64,000 nucleotides of DNA from assembly GCA_009760885.1 (NCBI GenBank), contig CM019713.1, positions 24,374,427 through 24,438,426 on the forward strand, read 5' to 3'. This DNA is from Achatina immaculata (lineage: Eukaryota > Mollusca > Gastropoda > Stylommatophora > Achatinidae). Below are positions 21,381-33,642 of the stretch, one piece after another (the first letter of the stretch is position 1; each line of letters starts with the position of its first letter). A program made the translations under genes and the position numbers. The notes beneath the pieces are model-generated. The model was not told the DNA's origin. It did not search any database and was given only the letters and a program-made list of their open reading frames with translations.

Positions 21381-21835
21381 ATATCACTTACTAGTGTTTT
21401 GACAGGTTGGGGAAAATATAGATGCTGACTATATCATTTACTAGTATTTTGACATATCGGGGAAAATATAGATGCTGACTATATCATTTACTAGTATTTT
21501 GACATATCAGGGAAAATATAGATGCTGACTATATCATTTACTAGTATTTTGACATATCAGGGAAAATATAGATGCTGACTATATCATTTACTAGTATTTT
21601 GACATATCAGGGAAAATATAGATGCTGACTATATCATTTACTAGTATTTTGACATATCAGGGAAAATATAGATGCTGACTATATCATTTACTAGTATTTT
21701 GACATATCAGGGAAAATATAGATGCTGACTATATCATTTACTAGTATTTTGACATATCGGGGAAAATATAGATGCTGACCATATCACTTACTAGTATTTT
21801 GACAGGTCAAGGAAACTATAGATGCTGACACCATT
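21381..21835. repeat. 50-bp minisatellite derived from a SINE 3' part, about 9 copies
   Basis: The unit is GACATATCAGGGAAAATATA followed by GATGCTGACTATATCATTTACTAGTATTTT. The end units (GACCATATCACTTACTAGTG... GACAGGT) match the single-copy SINE body, so the array arose by amplification within a SINE. Confidence 0.9.
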
Positions 21836-22205
21836 TCCCATATGTGCCTCATTGGCATATTGGACAACATACCTTTCATGATTAACATTGGTATTAAGCA
21901 TGAAAGATATGAATATGTAGTACCAACACAATGACTGCCCAGCACCTGTTTCAGGACTGCACTTCATTTGAAGAACCAAGATGGCACTTTTGGGTGTCAC
22001 TTGTAGCAATCAATGACAAGCTGTAAGGTGATCTTAACAGCCTAGGACAAATGACAGCATTCTTCAGAAATATCCGAGTTGACACGTGAAAGTATTTGGT
22101 GAAAAAGCAGAAACATGAAATTACTTTTATAAAAACTTGCTGGAGTTTCTAGTTAACTCCGATCTTTCCAAAAGTAATTTACTCATTTAATTTTCTTCTT
22201 TCAAG

Positions 22206-22344
22206 ACTTCACTTGTCTGGATAATCAGGAAAGAGCTAAGAAAGGCTTGTCAGAAGATGAAAGTGAAGATGCAACAATGGTGTCTCAATTCAGGAGCTTT
22301 AAGAAAGATCCCTCAGTCATGGCCCTCTTAGATTTCTTGTGCTG
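22206..22344 (+). CDS. Module 3, type I exon
   Basis: Acceptor TTCTTTCAAG, then DFTCLDNQERAKKGLSEDES ... PSVMALLDFLC and TG before donor GTATGT. Two cysteines (C1, C3); the C2 site is missing and the middle is acidic (SEDESED). Phase 1 in, phase 2 out. Confidence 0.9.
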
Positions 22345-23300
22345 GTATGTATGAGTTTGGTTTTTTTTTTTTAGTTCCATGATCCAAAGCTTTGAGAATC
22401 CAATTTTTTAATATTTTCATGGTCTTCCTCTGAGCTTTGATTTCAGTTGGGCGAACGCTTCCAGTCAATTTTTTTTCTATATTTTGTGTGTGTGTGATTC
22501 ATTTGATTCACTGTTGTATTTATTACTTTCATTTTTATTTAGCTTTAATTTTTCTCCTTCCTTACAGTCTGATAACTAAGATAAATTTATTTTTAAAACA
22601 TTAAAACTGAAAATAGAAGAACGTCAATGAAAGTTTTCATGTATGTAATTTTAAATATTTCTTAAATGGATTACTTGTGTAGGTAAATTTTGACAAAAGG
22701 TTGGAAAATGTTAAGATTCTGTGAGTTTCCTTCAACTCATGATTAAACAAATGATTATATGATCACTGTGGTTTATGGTGGATTACATCATGTGAGTAGA
22801 AAATGGAAAGTCTCAGTCCTAAGGTGTAGTATGGAGAAGAGATGGGGGTACATCTGTGCTGGGGAAAATAAAGTTAAAATTTATTTATAGTGTGACCCTT
22901 GGGCAAGTATATAAAAACAATATTGGATTAACCACCACCTGTGTTTCTAGGCTAAACTTAATTCCCTACAATGATTAAAGTTCATTTTGTGATATACGTG
23001 ATTCACCTCTACTTGTGATATCTGCTATTGCTATAAAACTTTGTATTACACAACCACAACCAATATAACTGTGTCAGCTTTTTACTGTTTAGCTTATTAC
23101 TTACTTCTTTATCATTTATATGTAAACAAAGCTTACTCAGTAGTTGCAGTTTTTTTCCTCCCTTCACACACGGCCTCTAGGCTGAAGGCTGTTCATCCCA
23201 GTAGGTAATCCACCACTGCACAGCAGACTTATCTGTGCTGGATCCTCTGATTCCAGCCTCTGCTACGTTAGAGGAATATTCTTTCTTAAGCTATCAGAAG
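22345..23300. other. Intron sequence, nothing recognised
   Basis: AT-rich sequence with no credible ORF or RNA gene. The part near 23160-23230 (CCTCTAGGCTGAAGGCTG) looks like generic dispersed repeat. Confidence 0.45.
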
Positions 23301-23303
23301 TGT

Positions 23304-23405
23304 AGAACAAAGAGAGAGAGAGAGAGGAGAGAGAGCAGAGAGAGCAGAGAGAGAGGGAAAGAGAGGAGAGAGGGAAGAGAGGAGAGAGAAAGAGGAGAGA
23401 TAGAA
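23304..23405. repeat. GA-rich microsatellite
   Basis: An imperfect AGAGAG/GGAGAG tract. Confidence 0.9.
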
Positions 23406-23659
23406 GAGTAGTACCTCATAGTAAGCAACCATCACATTCTTAGAAACATTTATCACCTTGTTTGGTCCCATTTCACAGTCTGGTTCACATATGGCTCTGT
23501 GAGTTCTCCTTCTGTGCCAGAACGGCCACATCATGGGCTACTATCAAACTGATGTAGGGGCAGTTCTGGTGAGAGAGTGTCCATCTCTAATATGCAGAGT
23601 TTTGGATGGTGATAGCAGTGAAAGAACTGTGTAGATTGGTGGCTGACAAAGGGTGTGAT

Positions 23660-25157
23660 TTCATTTCATTCATTTGCATGTCCCTTGCGGAACTTTGCCT
23701 CCCTAACAGCACTCCTGTAGGCCTCTCAGTTGTGAGCAAGATGGCCTACTGCTGATCCATCCATTTGCAGATCGTCAACGATGTCTTGCAGCCATCTTCG
23801 TTTTGGTCTTCCTCTTTTTCTTTTTCCCATTATGTATCCTTCCAAGACGGTCTTCTCTAAATTATCATGACATTTAATGTGTCCAAAATATTTAAGTTCT
23901 CTCTTTAATCCTCTTCACTAGCCAGCCTTCTTCAATATTAAGCTCTTGTAGTATAGATATATTTGTTCTTTTTTGTGTCCACGATATTTGGAGAACTCTT
24001 CTGTAGCATTTACATTCAAAGACATTTATGTATTTTCAGCTGTTTTGTTAAGTTTCCAGGTCTCACAGGCATATGTTGCGATGGGAAAGATGCATGCCCT
24101 TAAAAATCTTATTTTTGTGGTTCTGCCTGCTCCTCGCCACAGATTCGTTATTTGTTTTACTTTCTGAAGAACGATAGATGTCCTCCTTTTAATTTCCCTC
24201 ATTGTATCTCCATTATTAGTTAGTAGCGATCCAAGATATTCAAAACTCTCCACTTCTTCAAGTTTTTCCTCATTGATACATATTTCAGCTGCCTTCTTTG
24301 TTTTGTCAGTTGTCATCAATTTAGTTTTCTTTGCATTAAGATAGAGGTTTTGCTCTTCACTGTTCTTACGAACTGACATAATTAGTTTTTCCATTCCTTT
24401 TTGTGTTGTGGACAGTAACACTGTGTCATCAGCATGTCTAATCTCTGATATTTCATAATCTCCAATTGTTATGACATTGTAATATTCTTTGTATACATCT
24501 TCTCTAACATTCCTCATTATATTTTCAGTATACAAGTTAAATAAGTAAGGTGACAATATGCACCCCTGACGGACCCCTTGTTTTATGTCAAACCAAGTTA
24601 TTGTTTCACCATTTATTCTTACTGCTGCTTGTTGGTCTAGATACAGCAGTGATGTTAATTGTATTAAATGTGTTGGAAATCCCATTTTTTCCATTATTTC
24701 CCAAAGTTTCTGGTGTTGTACACAATCAAATGCCTTTGAGTAGTCTATAAAGGGATAAATATAGATTCACATTAAACTCTCTGCATTTCTCTATTATTAA
24801 TCTTAGATTGAATATATGATCTCTTGATCCTCTTCCTTGCCTGAAACCAGCTTGGACTATATTGACTTCTTCTTCTATTTTCTTTTGAAGTCTACCCATT
24901 ATGATTTTTAACAGAATTTTACTGGCATGACTAATCAGGGCAATAGTTCTGTAGTTTGTGCATAATTTCAGGTTACCCTTTTTTGGCAGTGGTATGAATA
25001 CAGTTCTCTTCCCCTCTTTTGGCCAAATACCTGAATGCCATATCTTTTTACATAGTGCATGATAGATTGTTGCACACTCCTTTCCTCCTGCTTTAATAAA
25101 TTCAGCTGTTATCTCATCACATCCTGGTGATTTACCATTTTTCAGGTTCTTTATTTT
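23660..25157 (-). mobile_element. RTE-A LINE, 5'-truncated
   Basis: The minus strand carries RT from the GKSPGCDEITAEFIKAGG region to the tail. The frame 24694-24026 covers GVRQGCILSPYLFNLY, an HADD in place of YADD (Tyr to His in motif C), FEYLGSLLT and YACETWKLNKTAE. Short indels break the rest. A 7-bp target duplication, GTGTGAT, lies at 23653-23659 and 25158-25164. The HADD change suggests it cannot be catalytic. Confidence 0.83.
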
Positions 25158-25300
25158 GTGTGATACATATGAGAAAAATCACACAAGAGTAGAAAATATT
25201 GCTGGCCCTTGCAAAAGACTAAAACCACAGCAAGTACTTTTCTCAGTGACTGCAGTGGGACAGCAAGAGGAGGAGGGTCCAACTTGGCAGTCACTGACTC

Positions 25301-25410
25301 ATAGCTGACATGCTAGCATCAGGGTTGGCAGACCATAGCTGTCATGCTAGCATCAGGGTTGGCAAACCATAACTGACATGCTAGCATCAGGGTTGGCAAA
25401 CCATAGCTGA
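25301..25410. repeat. 34-bp tandem repeat, about 3 copies
   Basis: The unit is CATAGCTGACATGCTAGCAT followed by CAGGGTTGGCAAAC. Confidence 0.9.
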
Positions 25411-26019
25411 CCAAGATCCTCTCCCACCTTTCTGTTGGTACCCCTCCTGCAACAGGCCTAGCAAATGGGCCAAGGATTCCCATAATCCCCATGGTGGTGG
25501 AGTCTGATAAAGAAGTATTGCACAATCTGTTTTTTATTTCCACTCAGGAACTAAAAAAATTACTGTCATAACCACTCCAGATCTGACACAATTCTGTGCC
25601 TGAATATCTTCATCTCATCGGCTGCAAAGAACACCAAGCTCGTAGCTCCAGAAGATGAAGGAAGAATGATAGCAGTGGAAAGTAATGTGGTGTTGACCAC
25701 AACACTGTTCAGTCACAGCCCATAATTTTTAATCTCAAGCTACATTAGCCATGTTGTTTTGCTCAGTGCCATAACTTAACAAAATGTAAATCTCTGTAAT
25801 ATCATGCAGCAGAACAGTCTACATGGACAACAGTCAAATATAAAAATGTCAAAAAAGTCTTCATCATTTCACCTCAGGCAAGTCTCTGATCTCCTTCTGT
25901 GAACCTGGATCTTAACATGGTGTAAGCACTTTGTAGCACCAGTGACTAACAGAAGTGACAAGCAGGCTGGGACAGAACTCATGACCTTCAAGCTGAGAAA
26001 AAAGTGTCAGTATTGATTT

Positions 26020-26170
26020 GACCATTCCCCCTTCTCTGGACAGCACCCTGGAATAGTTGACCATTCCCCCATCTCTGGACAGCACCCTGGAATAGTTGAC
26101 CATTCCCTCATCCCTGGACAGCACCCTGGAATAGTTGACCATTCCTCCATCCCTTGACAGCACCCTGGAA
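26020..26170. repeat. 39-bp tandem repeat, 4 copies
   Basis: The unit is CCATTCCCCCATCTCTGGAC followed by AGCACCCTGGAATAGTTGA. Thirteen codons long, it gives a spurious minus-strand repetitive frame (SRDGGMVNYSRVL). Confidence 0.9.
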
Positions 26171-26301
26171 CAGTTTCAGAGAGGCCTGCACACAGAATCT
26201 GAACTGAGTTATTTAGTATTATAAATACTTTCCACTTTCAGTCAGTTATTTGCATTTATTTTTTATATTTATAATTAAATGTCTTTTTTATTCACCTGCA
26301 G

Positions 26302-26450
26302 GAACAAGAATGCCTTGGATAGGAATTTGATGTGTTGGGAGGACAGATTTATATCATTTTTCCTAACCAATCACAACATTAAGATGCAGCACTTGCCTAC
26401 TGAAAAAAGATGGGATAACTCTCTAACACTTACGTGTATCCTGCGGGAAA
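26302..26450 (+). CDS. Module 3, type II exon
   Basis: Acceptor CACCTGCAG; W-NKNALDRNLMCWEDRFISFF, then a HLPTEKRWDNSLTLTC block, ILRE and A before donor GTATAG. The donor at 26451 is needed for phase 1 and gives N with the next exon. Two cysteines (C4, C6), so module 3 has four. Confidence 0.87.
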
Positions 26451-26889
26451 GTATAGCAACCTTTATTTGACATGTTTGGTTAATCACATTCACTCGAGCT
26501 TTGGCCGTTATCTTCAAAATTTTAAATTTGACACTTATTTTGTGAAACTTTGTTATATATTTAGTTATTGTTAACAAGCTGAGAATTATTTGTAATTGAA
26601 AAGTCAGAATTAGAACTGATACAGAAGATAAAGATAAGAAACTGCTGTTGCTGCTGGAAATATATAAATGGAGAAAACTGAATTTTGTCCCAGTAATAAG
26701 CGCTATTGTAACTTAAAATATGAACACTGAAGAAGAAGAAGAAAGCATGAAGTAAAATTTTTGATATGACAGATTACCTGAATGTGCAAACATACTCAAA
26801 ATATGTGCTACAGGTGCAGTCTTCCTTGAGCCAGCATAATTAACATTTCTGTAACTAGTGAAATAAACAAGTGCTGGACTGCAATCAAC

Positions 26890-28595
26890 AAGTAGGAAAG
26901 CATGGATATCAGAGAACACATGGAAATACATGAAAGAAAAGCAGCCAAATTGGCCATGTTGAATGTAAAGAGAGATCTTGGAAAAGTTTTGGCAAAAACA
27001 ACATACAAAGAACTAGACAATAAAGTAAAAAGTTCAGTAGAAGAGACAAAAGAGAATATATGGACAATATGGCAAAAGAAGCAGAAAATGCAGCAAAAAC
27101 AGGAGACAGCAAAACTTTATATAACATACAGAAGAAGCTAACAGGTGCTGTTACCTCCAGAGAAAGACCAGTCTTTAGCAAAACAGGCAACCTATTAACA
27201 TCAAGTAAAGATCAAAAGCAAAGATGGGCTGAACACTTCCAAGAAATACTTAATCGACCACACCCAAATGAATTAATAAATCTTGAAACCAATTTACCAG
27301 TCCCTCAACTAAATGTCAACTTAGATGAAGTTACACTGAATGCAAAGGTGTTTTGTAAAGTGATTTCTGAATAGAATTGAGGACGTAGTGGATGTGAGAA
27401 GAACAGGCAGGATTTCAAAAAGAGAGAAGCTGTCTCGTCCAGATCTTTACTCTCAGAATAATACTTGAAAAACATATTGAAAAGCAGAAACCATTAGTCC
27501 TGAACTTCATAGACTTTAAAAAAGCATTTGATAGCATACACAGAGATTCATTATGGAGAATTTTAAGACTATATGGAATACCATCTAAAATTGTTAACAT
27601 CATTAGAGATCTCTACAATGGATATGTTTGTGCAGTCAAGACAGAAGAAGGAATTAGCGAATGGTTTCAGACTGAAACAGGCGTGAAACAAGGATGTATA
27701 TTATCTCCATTTTTGGAATTACTATAGACTTTATAATGAAAGGATGCTGTACAGGTAAAACAGCCATTGATTCGGTATATGGGACCCAAATAGAAAATCT
27801 TAATTTTGCAGATGACATAACTCTTATCAGTAACAGTGTGAAATCTATGCAGAAAAAAAACAGATTCCGTCTTCTTTGGCTAGCAAAATAGGTCTTGATA
27901 TTAACAAAGACAAAACAAAAATTATGAAACTTCTCATTAATCATGAAGGAAAAATATACGTAGAAGGAACAGTTGTTGATGAAGTAAACCAATTTGCATA
28001 CCTTGGCAGTTACATAGACCAGGATTGTGACACCAGGAAGGAAGTAAGACTTCGAATTGCAAAAGCAGCATTGTCCTTCAAAAATCTTGAGAATATATGG
28101 AATTCAAAAGTTATAAGCACAAAAAATCAATTTAAGATTATTCAATTCAAATGTGATATCCACCCTCATTAATGCTTGTGAAAGCTGGAAATCAACTAAT
28201 GAAATAGACAACTAATTAAATTTTTTTAAAACAAATGCATAAGGAAAATACTTGGTATAAAGTGGAACGAATTCAAGAGCAATGCAGAGATAAGACAGAT
28301 AAGCAACAACCTGTCTCATGGGTGATCAGAAAAAGATGGACATATGTAGGCCATGTGATGAGAAGAAACGATCAGAGAATACCAAAACAAGCTATCAAGT
28401 GAAGCACAACAGGCCAAAGAAAAAGAGGTCACTATGTGAAACTCTAAAGAGGACATTGTTAAGAGAGTCCAATTTAGTGGGCATAACATCCCTTGATGAA
28501 GTTGAAAGACCCGCCGAGAACAGGAAAACTTGGCAAACAGCTATGCGAGCCCTATGTGACATTTAACAGCATGGGAAGGATGTAAGAACTAGTGA
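26890..28595 (+). mobile_element. RTE-B LINE, degenerate copy with deletion
   Basis: It runs from the endonuclease-RT linker (KAAKLAMLNVKRDLGKVLA) through fragments of RT. There is a deletion between LNVNLDEVTLN and the KVFCKVI region. Then come FIDFKKAFDSI-like, GVKQGCI, NFADDITLIS (FADD retained), FAYLGSYIDQ and a basic C-terminus ending ...MRALCDI. Multiple frameshifts are present. The 3' end GGGAAGGATGTAAG is the lineage's tail start. Confidence 0.83.
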
Positions 28596-28626
28596 AATAT
28601 TTAATGACAGTGTATAGACTTCTGGG

Positions 28627-28915
28627 CAGCCTGGTTGGCTGAGTGGTTATGCACACAGTCTACTAATCTGGTAGTACCAGGTTCAGCCCCCAGCTATGGG
28701 GATTCTTTCTTTCTAGTACCATCACCCCAACCCCAGAAAGGCTGTGGAGTCTACCCAGCCTCTCAAAATGGGTACCAGAGAATTCTGGGAAGGTAAATAT
28801 ATCCAGGCATGATACTGACCACATCACACTTTCATGTGCCGAAGGTCATGGAAAATACAGGCCTAACACTGTATCCTCAATATGCTTAAATGGCATAGAA
28901 AGGGGAAACAGATAG
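28627..28915 (+). mobile_element. tRNA-derived SINE, complete copy
   Basis: The head TGGTTGGCTGAGTGGTTATG is an A box, and the B box reads ACCAGGTTCAGCCCC about 37 bp on, as in Leu/Ser-like tRNAs. The body contains CTGGGAAGGTAAATATATCC, CATGATACTGACCACATCAC and GTCATGGAAAATACAGGCC. It is flanked by a 13-bp duplication with one mismatch (ATAGACTTCTGGG at 28614-28626, ATAGACCTCTGGG at 28916-28928). Related fragments lie at 21225, 34040 and 44715. Confidence 0.82.
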
Positions 28916-29197
28916 ATAGACCTCTGGGAGTCAAGACCCATATGTCTCCTCCCTCCCCCCCACCATTAGAATGTTAGAATTAAAGGACTGAAACACCTGC
29001 CTGAAGAGGAATACTTCTCTGACAATCCAAGGAGTTGCACATTTGTTTGCTCTTTACAACAGAGAGTTTCCTGCTTTAGAAAGTTTGCTTAATTCATCAT
29101 ATATATATATATATTAACTATTTTATTAGCTGTAGTTTACAGAAAAAAGCATGGACAAAATTATCTCATGATGTTGCTTTTTATGTCTTTGTCTAAG

Positions 29198-29330
29198 ATC
29201 TGCAGTGCAAGCTAAACAAGAAAGAGATTGAAAAAATCATTGATGGATGTAGTCGTAAAGAACCATATTTGAAACGTTTTATCCAAAACTTGGACTATCA
29301 TGTGAAGCCACTTTTAGATTTTACCTGCCG
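29198..29330 (+). CDS. Module 4, type I exon
   Basis: Acceptor TTTGTCTAAG; with A from the previous exon the start is N: NLQCKLNKKEIEKIIDGCS ... HVKPLLDFTC and CG before donor GTATGC. Three cysteines (C1, C2, C3). Confidence 0.9.
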
Positions 29331-29331
29331 G

Positions 29332-29452
29332 TATGCCTGTTCTGTTCATTTGTCTTTTCTGATGTTATGTCTGTTCTGTTCATTTGTCTGTTCTGATGCT
29401 ATGTCTGTTCTGTTCATTTGTCTGTTCTGATGCTATGTCTGTTCTCTCAGTA
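29332..29452. repeat. 34-bp tandem repeat, about 3 copies, touching a splice donor
   Basis: The unit is CTGTTCTGTTCATTTGTCTG followed by TTCTGATGCTATGT. It starts within the donor region of the module 4 type I exon. Confidence 0.9.
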
Positions 29453-29490
29453 TGCTTGTTTTCTCTATTTCTTTTATTAAGTCTTCATGC

Positions 29491-30127
29491 AAGGTCAGAC
29501 AATTAAGTAATGAGACTAATTACATTAAAAAATAAAATAAACAACAGTTGAAGATATAACCTGTATTTTATTCAAAGTAAGCCCCTTGTGCAATGACACA
29601 GTGAGTGGCACAATCTAACAAACACTGGAATGACCTCTGCAGTTCTTCTGTTGGTATAGCCCTTAAACTCGATGTTACAGCCCTTTGGATGTCATCAGTA
29701 TTGACAAAGAAGTGTCCTTTCAACGCTAACTTTAATTTTGGAAATAGAAAATAATTGCAGGGAGACAAATCTGAGGAATAGGGTGGATGGTTGAGAACAC
29801 ACACTTGTTTTTGGGCCAGAAATTCCTGTATAACTACCGCTAGGTGAGCCAGTGCATTATCATGAAAAAGAAAAAAACTGCCAGGTGTTGAATACTTGGG
29901 TCGGACTCGGAGAATTACGTAACAGTGCACCTCTGACTAGGTCAACAAAATGGCAGCTTGTTTGTCGTCTGCTTATCGGGCAGCAATGAAAAGTTGCCAG
30001 ATCATAGATGAAAGCAAAGCATGGAATCCACAGAGGCAACCTCTGTGGATTCCATGCTTTGTTTCATAGATGGCATTTTTGTCTTGGCCATAATAAAATC
30101 AGACTCATTACTTAATTGTCGAACCTT
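29491..30127 (-). mobile_element. mariner internal-deletion derivative
   Basis: Terminal inverted repeats AAGGTCAGACAATTAAGTAA (29491) and TTAATTGTCGAACCTT (right end) bound 637 bp. On the minus strand the leader (as at 240-357 in the first mariner) joins directly to the C-terminal transposase part (LRVRPKYSTPGSFF, then HDNALAHLAVVIQEFLAQKQ and NHPPYSSDLSPCNYFLFP), removing about 1.2 kb. The second Asp is kept and the third reads Asn (CNYF for CDYF). It is non-autonomous. Confidence 0.87.
30016..30060. repeat. 21-bp perfect inverted repeat inside the mariner derivative
   Basis: Arms 30016-30036 and 30040-30060 are exact reverse complements with a 3-nt spacer (centre CCACAGAGGCAACCTCTGTGG). 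The first mariner has only a single arm (AACCCACAGAGGCAAC at 246-261), so the second arm was copied in inverted orientation. Confidence 0.92.
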
Positions 30128-30129
30128 GT

Positions 30130-31080
30130 AAATATTCAAAAAAAGAAATGCAGGAGGATTGTGAATAATTTTTGTTGCTAATATTTGCAAGCAGTATATT
30201 GAATGTTTGGATGTAAGATAGATAACTCATCTGAGAATTGGAATATTTGTATAAAATGAGTTATCTTCTAAAGTAATCAGTTGTTTGTGGGTAGAATCCA
30301 TCTGCTTTGTCTCGGGTTGCACGAGGGTCACAGATGGGAATGATAGGAAAAAGGTCAGGTGAGAGAGAAATCATATGACTGAAGGACAGTTATGTTTTGT
30401 GTATCGTCTGAGATAGACATAGATTAGCCTGTTAGAAATGTTGTTGTTTGGTGAAATAGATGTAGAATAGAGTGTAATAGGATGTTCTGATGGTGACAGT
30501 AGTCTGCTGGGAACATATATCGTGGAGATGTCCAGTCTTGCATCCACAGATTTTGTTGATGCTTTTGTCATTCTCATCATATCGCTCATCGACTCATCGT
30601 CACCCCGTTCATCATTAAAGTCATTTCAACTGTGAAGTTGCTGCTTCTGTATTACTATTTCCACTGAAAGAGAATGAACCTGAGAGCAAGTAAGTCCGTG
30701 AAGTGAGTAACAAAATAGACACAGAACAACACAGAATAGTCGCAGATTAATGAGATAAAATATAAACAGTAATTGATCAAATCAACACTTGTAAACAGAA
30801 AGAACATTACTCCAGTGGACAGTAGTGGAAATATACACAGAAATGAATAGCAATACATCTACAGTTTACATTCTACACACAGATGAGCAGATAGAATGAA
30901 TCACCACCCAAGAGAGTTAACATAAGTGTACTGAGCTATTTATGCATTTTTATTTGTGATATAGATATTTGTGAATAGCATGGTGGAATATATGTTGTCA
31001 ATGAATTGTGAAAAGTTAATTTTCTTATTATATTTTGAATTTTTCCTTCTATAAGCCTTGGTTTCCTATATTTTAAGTGA
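30130..31080. other. Intron sequence, nothing recognised
   Basis: Several GATAGA-rich and AT-rich stretches. I find no supportable coding, RNA or bounded repeat feature. Confidence 0.45.
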
Positions 31081-31700
31081 TTTTATTTTTTTTATTTTAT
31101 CCTTCCTTTTGTATTGTGCAGTGTTGAGGGGAGATGCAGTTGGTGGGCCACATGTGTGGCCTCAGTGACACTTATGACATAATTAGTGTTTCCATGATAC
31201 CATCTATCGTGGGTCTTCCTCTTGATCTGTCCTATAGTTCTTTGGATGAAGGCTTTTGTGGCTGGCTGTGAGTGTGTCTTTCTCATTAAGTGGTTGAACC
31301 ACCTGATTCTTTTCCATGTTGTAGACATGATGTAGTTCGTGCCATCTGCCTCATTATATTGTTTCTTAGCTTGTCAAACCTGGTGATGTTTGCTGCTTTC
31401 CTAAGACATCTCATCTCACATGTGGTTATTTTATTCTCTTGTTTCTTAGTAAGTGCCCATGTCTGACATTGGTAGCACAGAGTTGGTAGGAATATGCTGT
31501 TAGTTATCTCTTAGTTTCAAGTGGGATGCTGGGGTGTGTTAGCAGCAGGGATAGCTGGTATGTAACAGCATTGGCTCTTTATGTTCTAACATCAGTTTCT
31601 TTATCAAGCTTCCCATCTTCTGTGAACATGCATCCAAGATACTTGATTTCTTTAACTTGTTGGATTTTGCTGTCTTCAGTATATATATATATATATATTC
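31080..31700 (-). mobile_element. LINE 3' fragment, another RTE-like lineage
   Basis: Minus frames give YLGCMFTEDGKLDKE-like residues (about 31640), a KKQENKITTCEMRCLRKAAN-like piece (about 31420), and WKRIRWFNHLMRKTHSQPAT with KAFIQRTIGQIKRKTHDRWY (31328-31092). The order is that of the RT thumb and C-terminus. It is broken by stops. It ends at a TATA tract on its 5' side. Confidence 0.65.
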
Positions 31701-31753
31701 AATATATGAATTTTTTTTATATAATAATATTAGCACTTTTGAATCTTAGCTAC

Positions 31754-32328
31754 TTCTTCTTCTTCTTTGTACTCATTTAGCAGTAATGCATGATACCCTG
31801 ATTTTTTGTGATGCACCTTCTGGCCAGGTACCTCTGACTTCAACAACTTTCCTTGCTAGGGTAGAATGTGGTCTTGTTCAGACTGCCATGAAGACAGTGG
31901 TGTAGGCTGGCCTGTTTGTTTTTCAGCCTCTGGTGGCTGTACTTTAAACACCTTCTCCACATCAAGCCCAACAGCTTTGAGACAATTCCACAGAGAGATG
32001 AGGAATACAATGAGTGCTTCAGCAATATCCATTCCCAACCATCTATAGTCTGCTGACTCTGTTTTGTTTACCTCTTTCTGGTAGCCATTGTTGTAAAGAC
32101 CCATAGGCTTGTCACGTCCTGGATTCATTGGTTTCACATCAGACTTTCCTCATCTCTGCCAGTGAACTCCATGTCCCTATCCGTCCATAATCCTGACATT
32201 AGTGTTGATTTCTACAGGTTTCTAGGCCACAAAAGTAGGTCAGAGTTTATAAGCAATCAGATCTATGTTCCCTGTCTCACAAAGACTATGTTAAGATAAG
32301 TGTGCTCTTAACAGTTGTTCCCAGGGGA
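31754..32328 (-). mobile_element. F element, copy 2
   Basis: A perfect 14-bp target duplication, TGAATCTTAGCTAC, lies at 31740-31753 and 32329-32342. The body matches the copy at 7412-8028 (for example TTAAGATAAGTGTGCTCTTA near the + end). The GAA tail has decayed to TACAAAGAAGAAGAA. Confidence 0.85.
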
Positions 32329-32342
32329 TGAATCTTAGCTAC

Positions 32343-33490
32343 AAGATGGTTTTAAAATAGATAATGTCCACTATTTATGAAAGTTGCCAAGCATCATTTT
32401 GCTGAACAACTTGTCTTGTGGCTAATTCTACCAATATTTGCTAAGTATAATCAGCCATAATGACAACAAACTACGTGAAGGTTTTAAGATTCAGTCTCTG
32501 TGTACTTGAGTGGTCTGCCCTTAGTTCCTCCCACTGCTTTCCTTTGTTCAGTGTATGTTAGTATAACTTTACAGCTGAATTCATTATTTTAAATTCAAAA
32601 CATCTTCCTTCAGTACGGAAAAAGCACACCAGTATCTGGGATTTAAAGGTCAAAAGCACTTGTTTCAGGAGGCATTACTGAGCTTCAGTGTTTGTGACCT
32701 AGAAATTTCCTGCCCTTTTTTTAGTACAGGAAGGGAATGGGTAAGAGAAAAAGAGTGGGCTTCAAAAAAAAAAAAGTAGAATTTATTGTTATGATCTTCT
32801 TAAATCTAAAAAAAGTCAAATCCTGAATAAATGTTCTAAAAGGTCTTGTTCTCTGTTGCAGTTTTGTATCACAGATGTTTTAAGACACATTTGTTTTGAA
32901 TTATTTTTAGTATGTATTTGATAATTTCTCTTTTGTTGCTTTTTTTTCTAACATGATTTATCTTTACACTTATGTTTTGCGTATGAAGAATATTTTCAGA
33001 CATGGTTGCATATATCAAAGTACGCTGAGTACAATCTGGCAAAGAACAATAAGAAATAATTTGGCTTAAAGACCAGTGAATGGCCAGAACAGGTAATGAG
33101 GACCTAGCTTTAAAAACTAAAAATACATCAAATAGCCTTGAGGGAAGTAAAATTCTTAAGAGAATTATTGAGGACTGACTTTCAAACTACACTTGACATG
33201 TTGAAAGTCTTTGGAGGCACAACCCAAGGACATCAAATTTCATAGTTATCTGCCCTTGATATGTGTATGACTTGGATTGTGTCAACCAACACAAAAAAAA
33301 ATCTTGATCTGATGTCTTAGTTCTTGACCACACCATTATCTCATCAAGAATCTTAAAGCTTAAGTGAAATTTAAATGTATGCATTGATAAGCACAGAAAT
33401 AATGTTGAGTCTGCCATCTTTAAATTTCAACTTTGTTATCAGAAGTTTATCCCAGCATATTTTTATTAGCTAATTCTTTTCTATGACTTT
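32343..33490. other. Intron sequence, nothing recognised
   Basis: Unique-looking AT-rich sequence without supportable features up to the acceptor at 33491-33493. Confidence 0.45.
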
Positions 33491-33493
33491 CAG

Positions 33494-33642
33494 GAACAAG
33501 AATATCATGATTCAGTTTTTGGTGTGTGTACGAGATGAGATCACAGACTGCTTCCCAAGTTATGAAGGAGTTATAAAACATGTCATATTTAAAGAGCTTC
33601 ACATTGCTTATATACTACGGTTTTTGTGTGAAAACAAAGCTG
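33494..33642 (+). CDS. Module 4, type II exon
   Basis: Acceptor GACTTTCAG; R-NKNIMIQFLVCVRDEITDC, then FPSYEGVIKHVIF and AYILRFLCENKA, donor GTAAAG. Three cysteines (C4, C5, C6), so module 4 has six. It shares FPSYE with module 2. Confidence 0.9.

Noticed and set aside
28630..28700. tRNA-like head as a genuine tRNA gene
   Set aside because: Acceptor stem does not pair and the sequence continues into a SINE body with target duplication.
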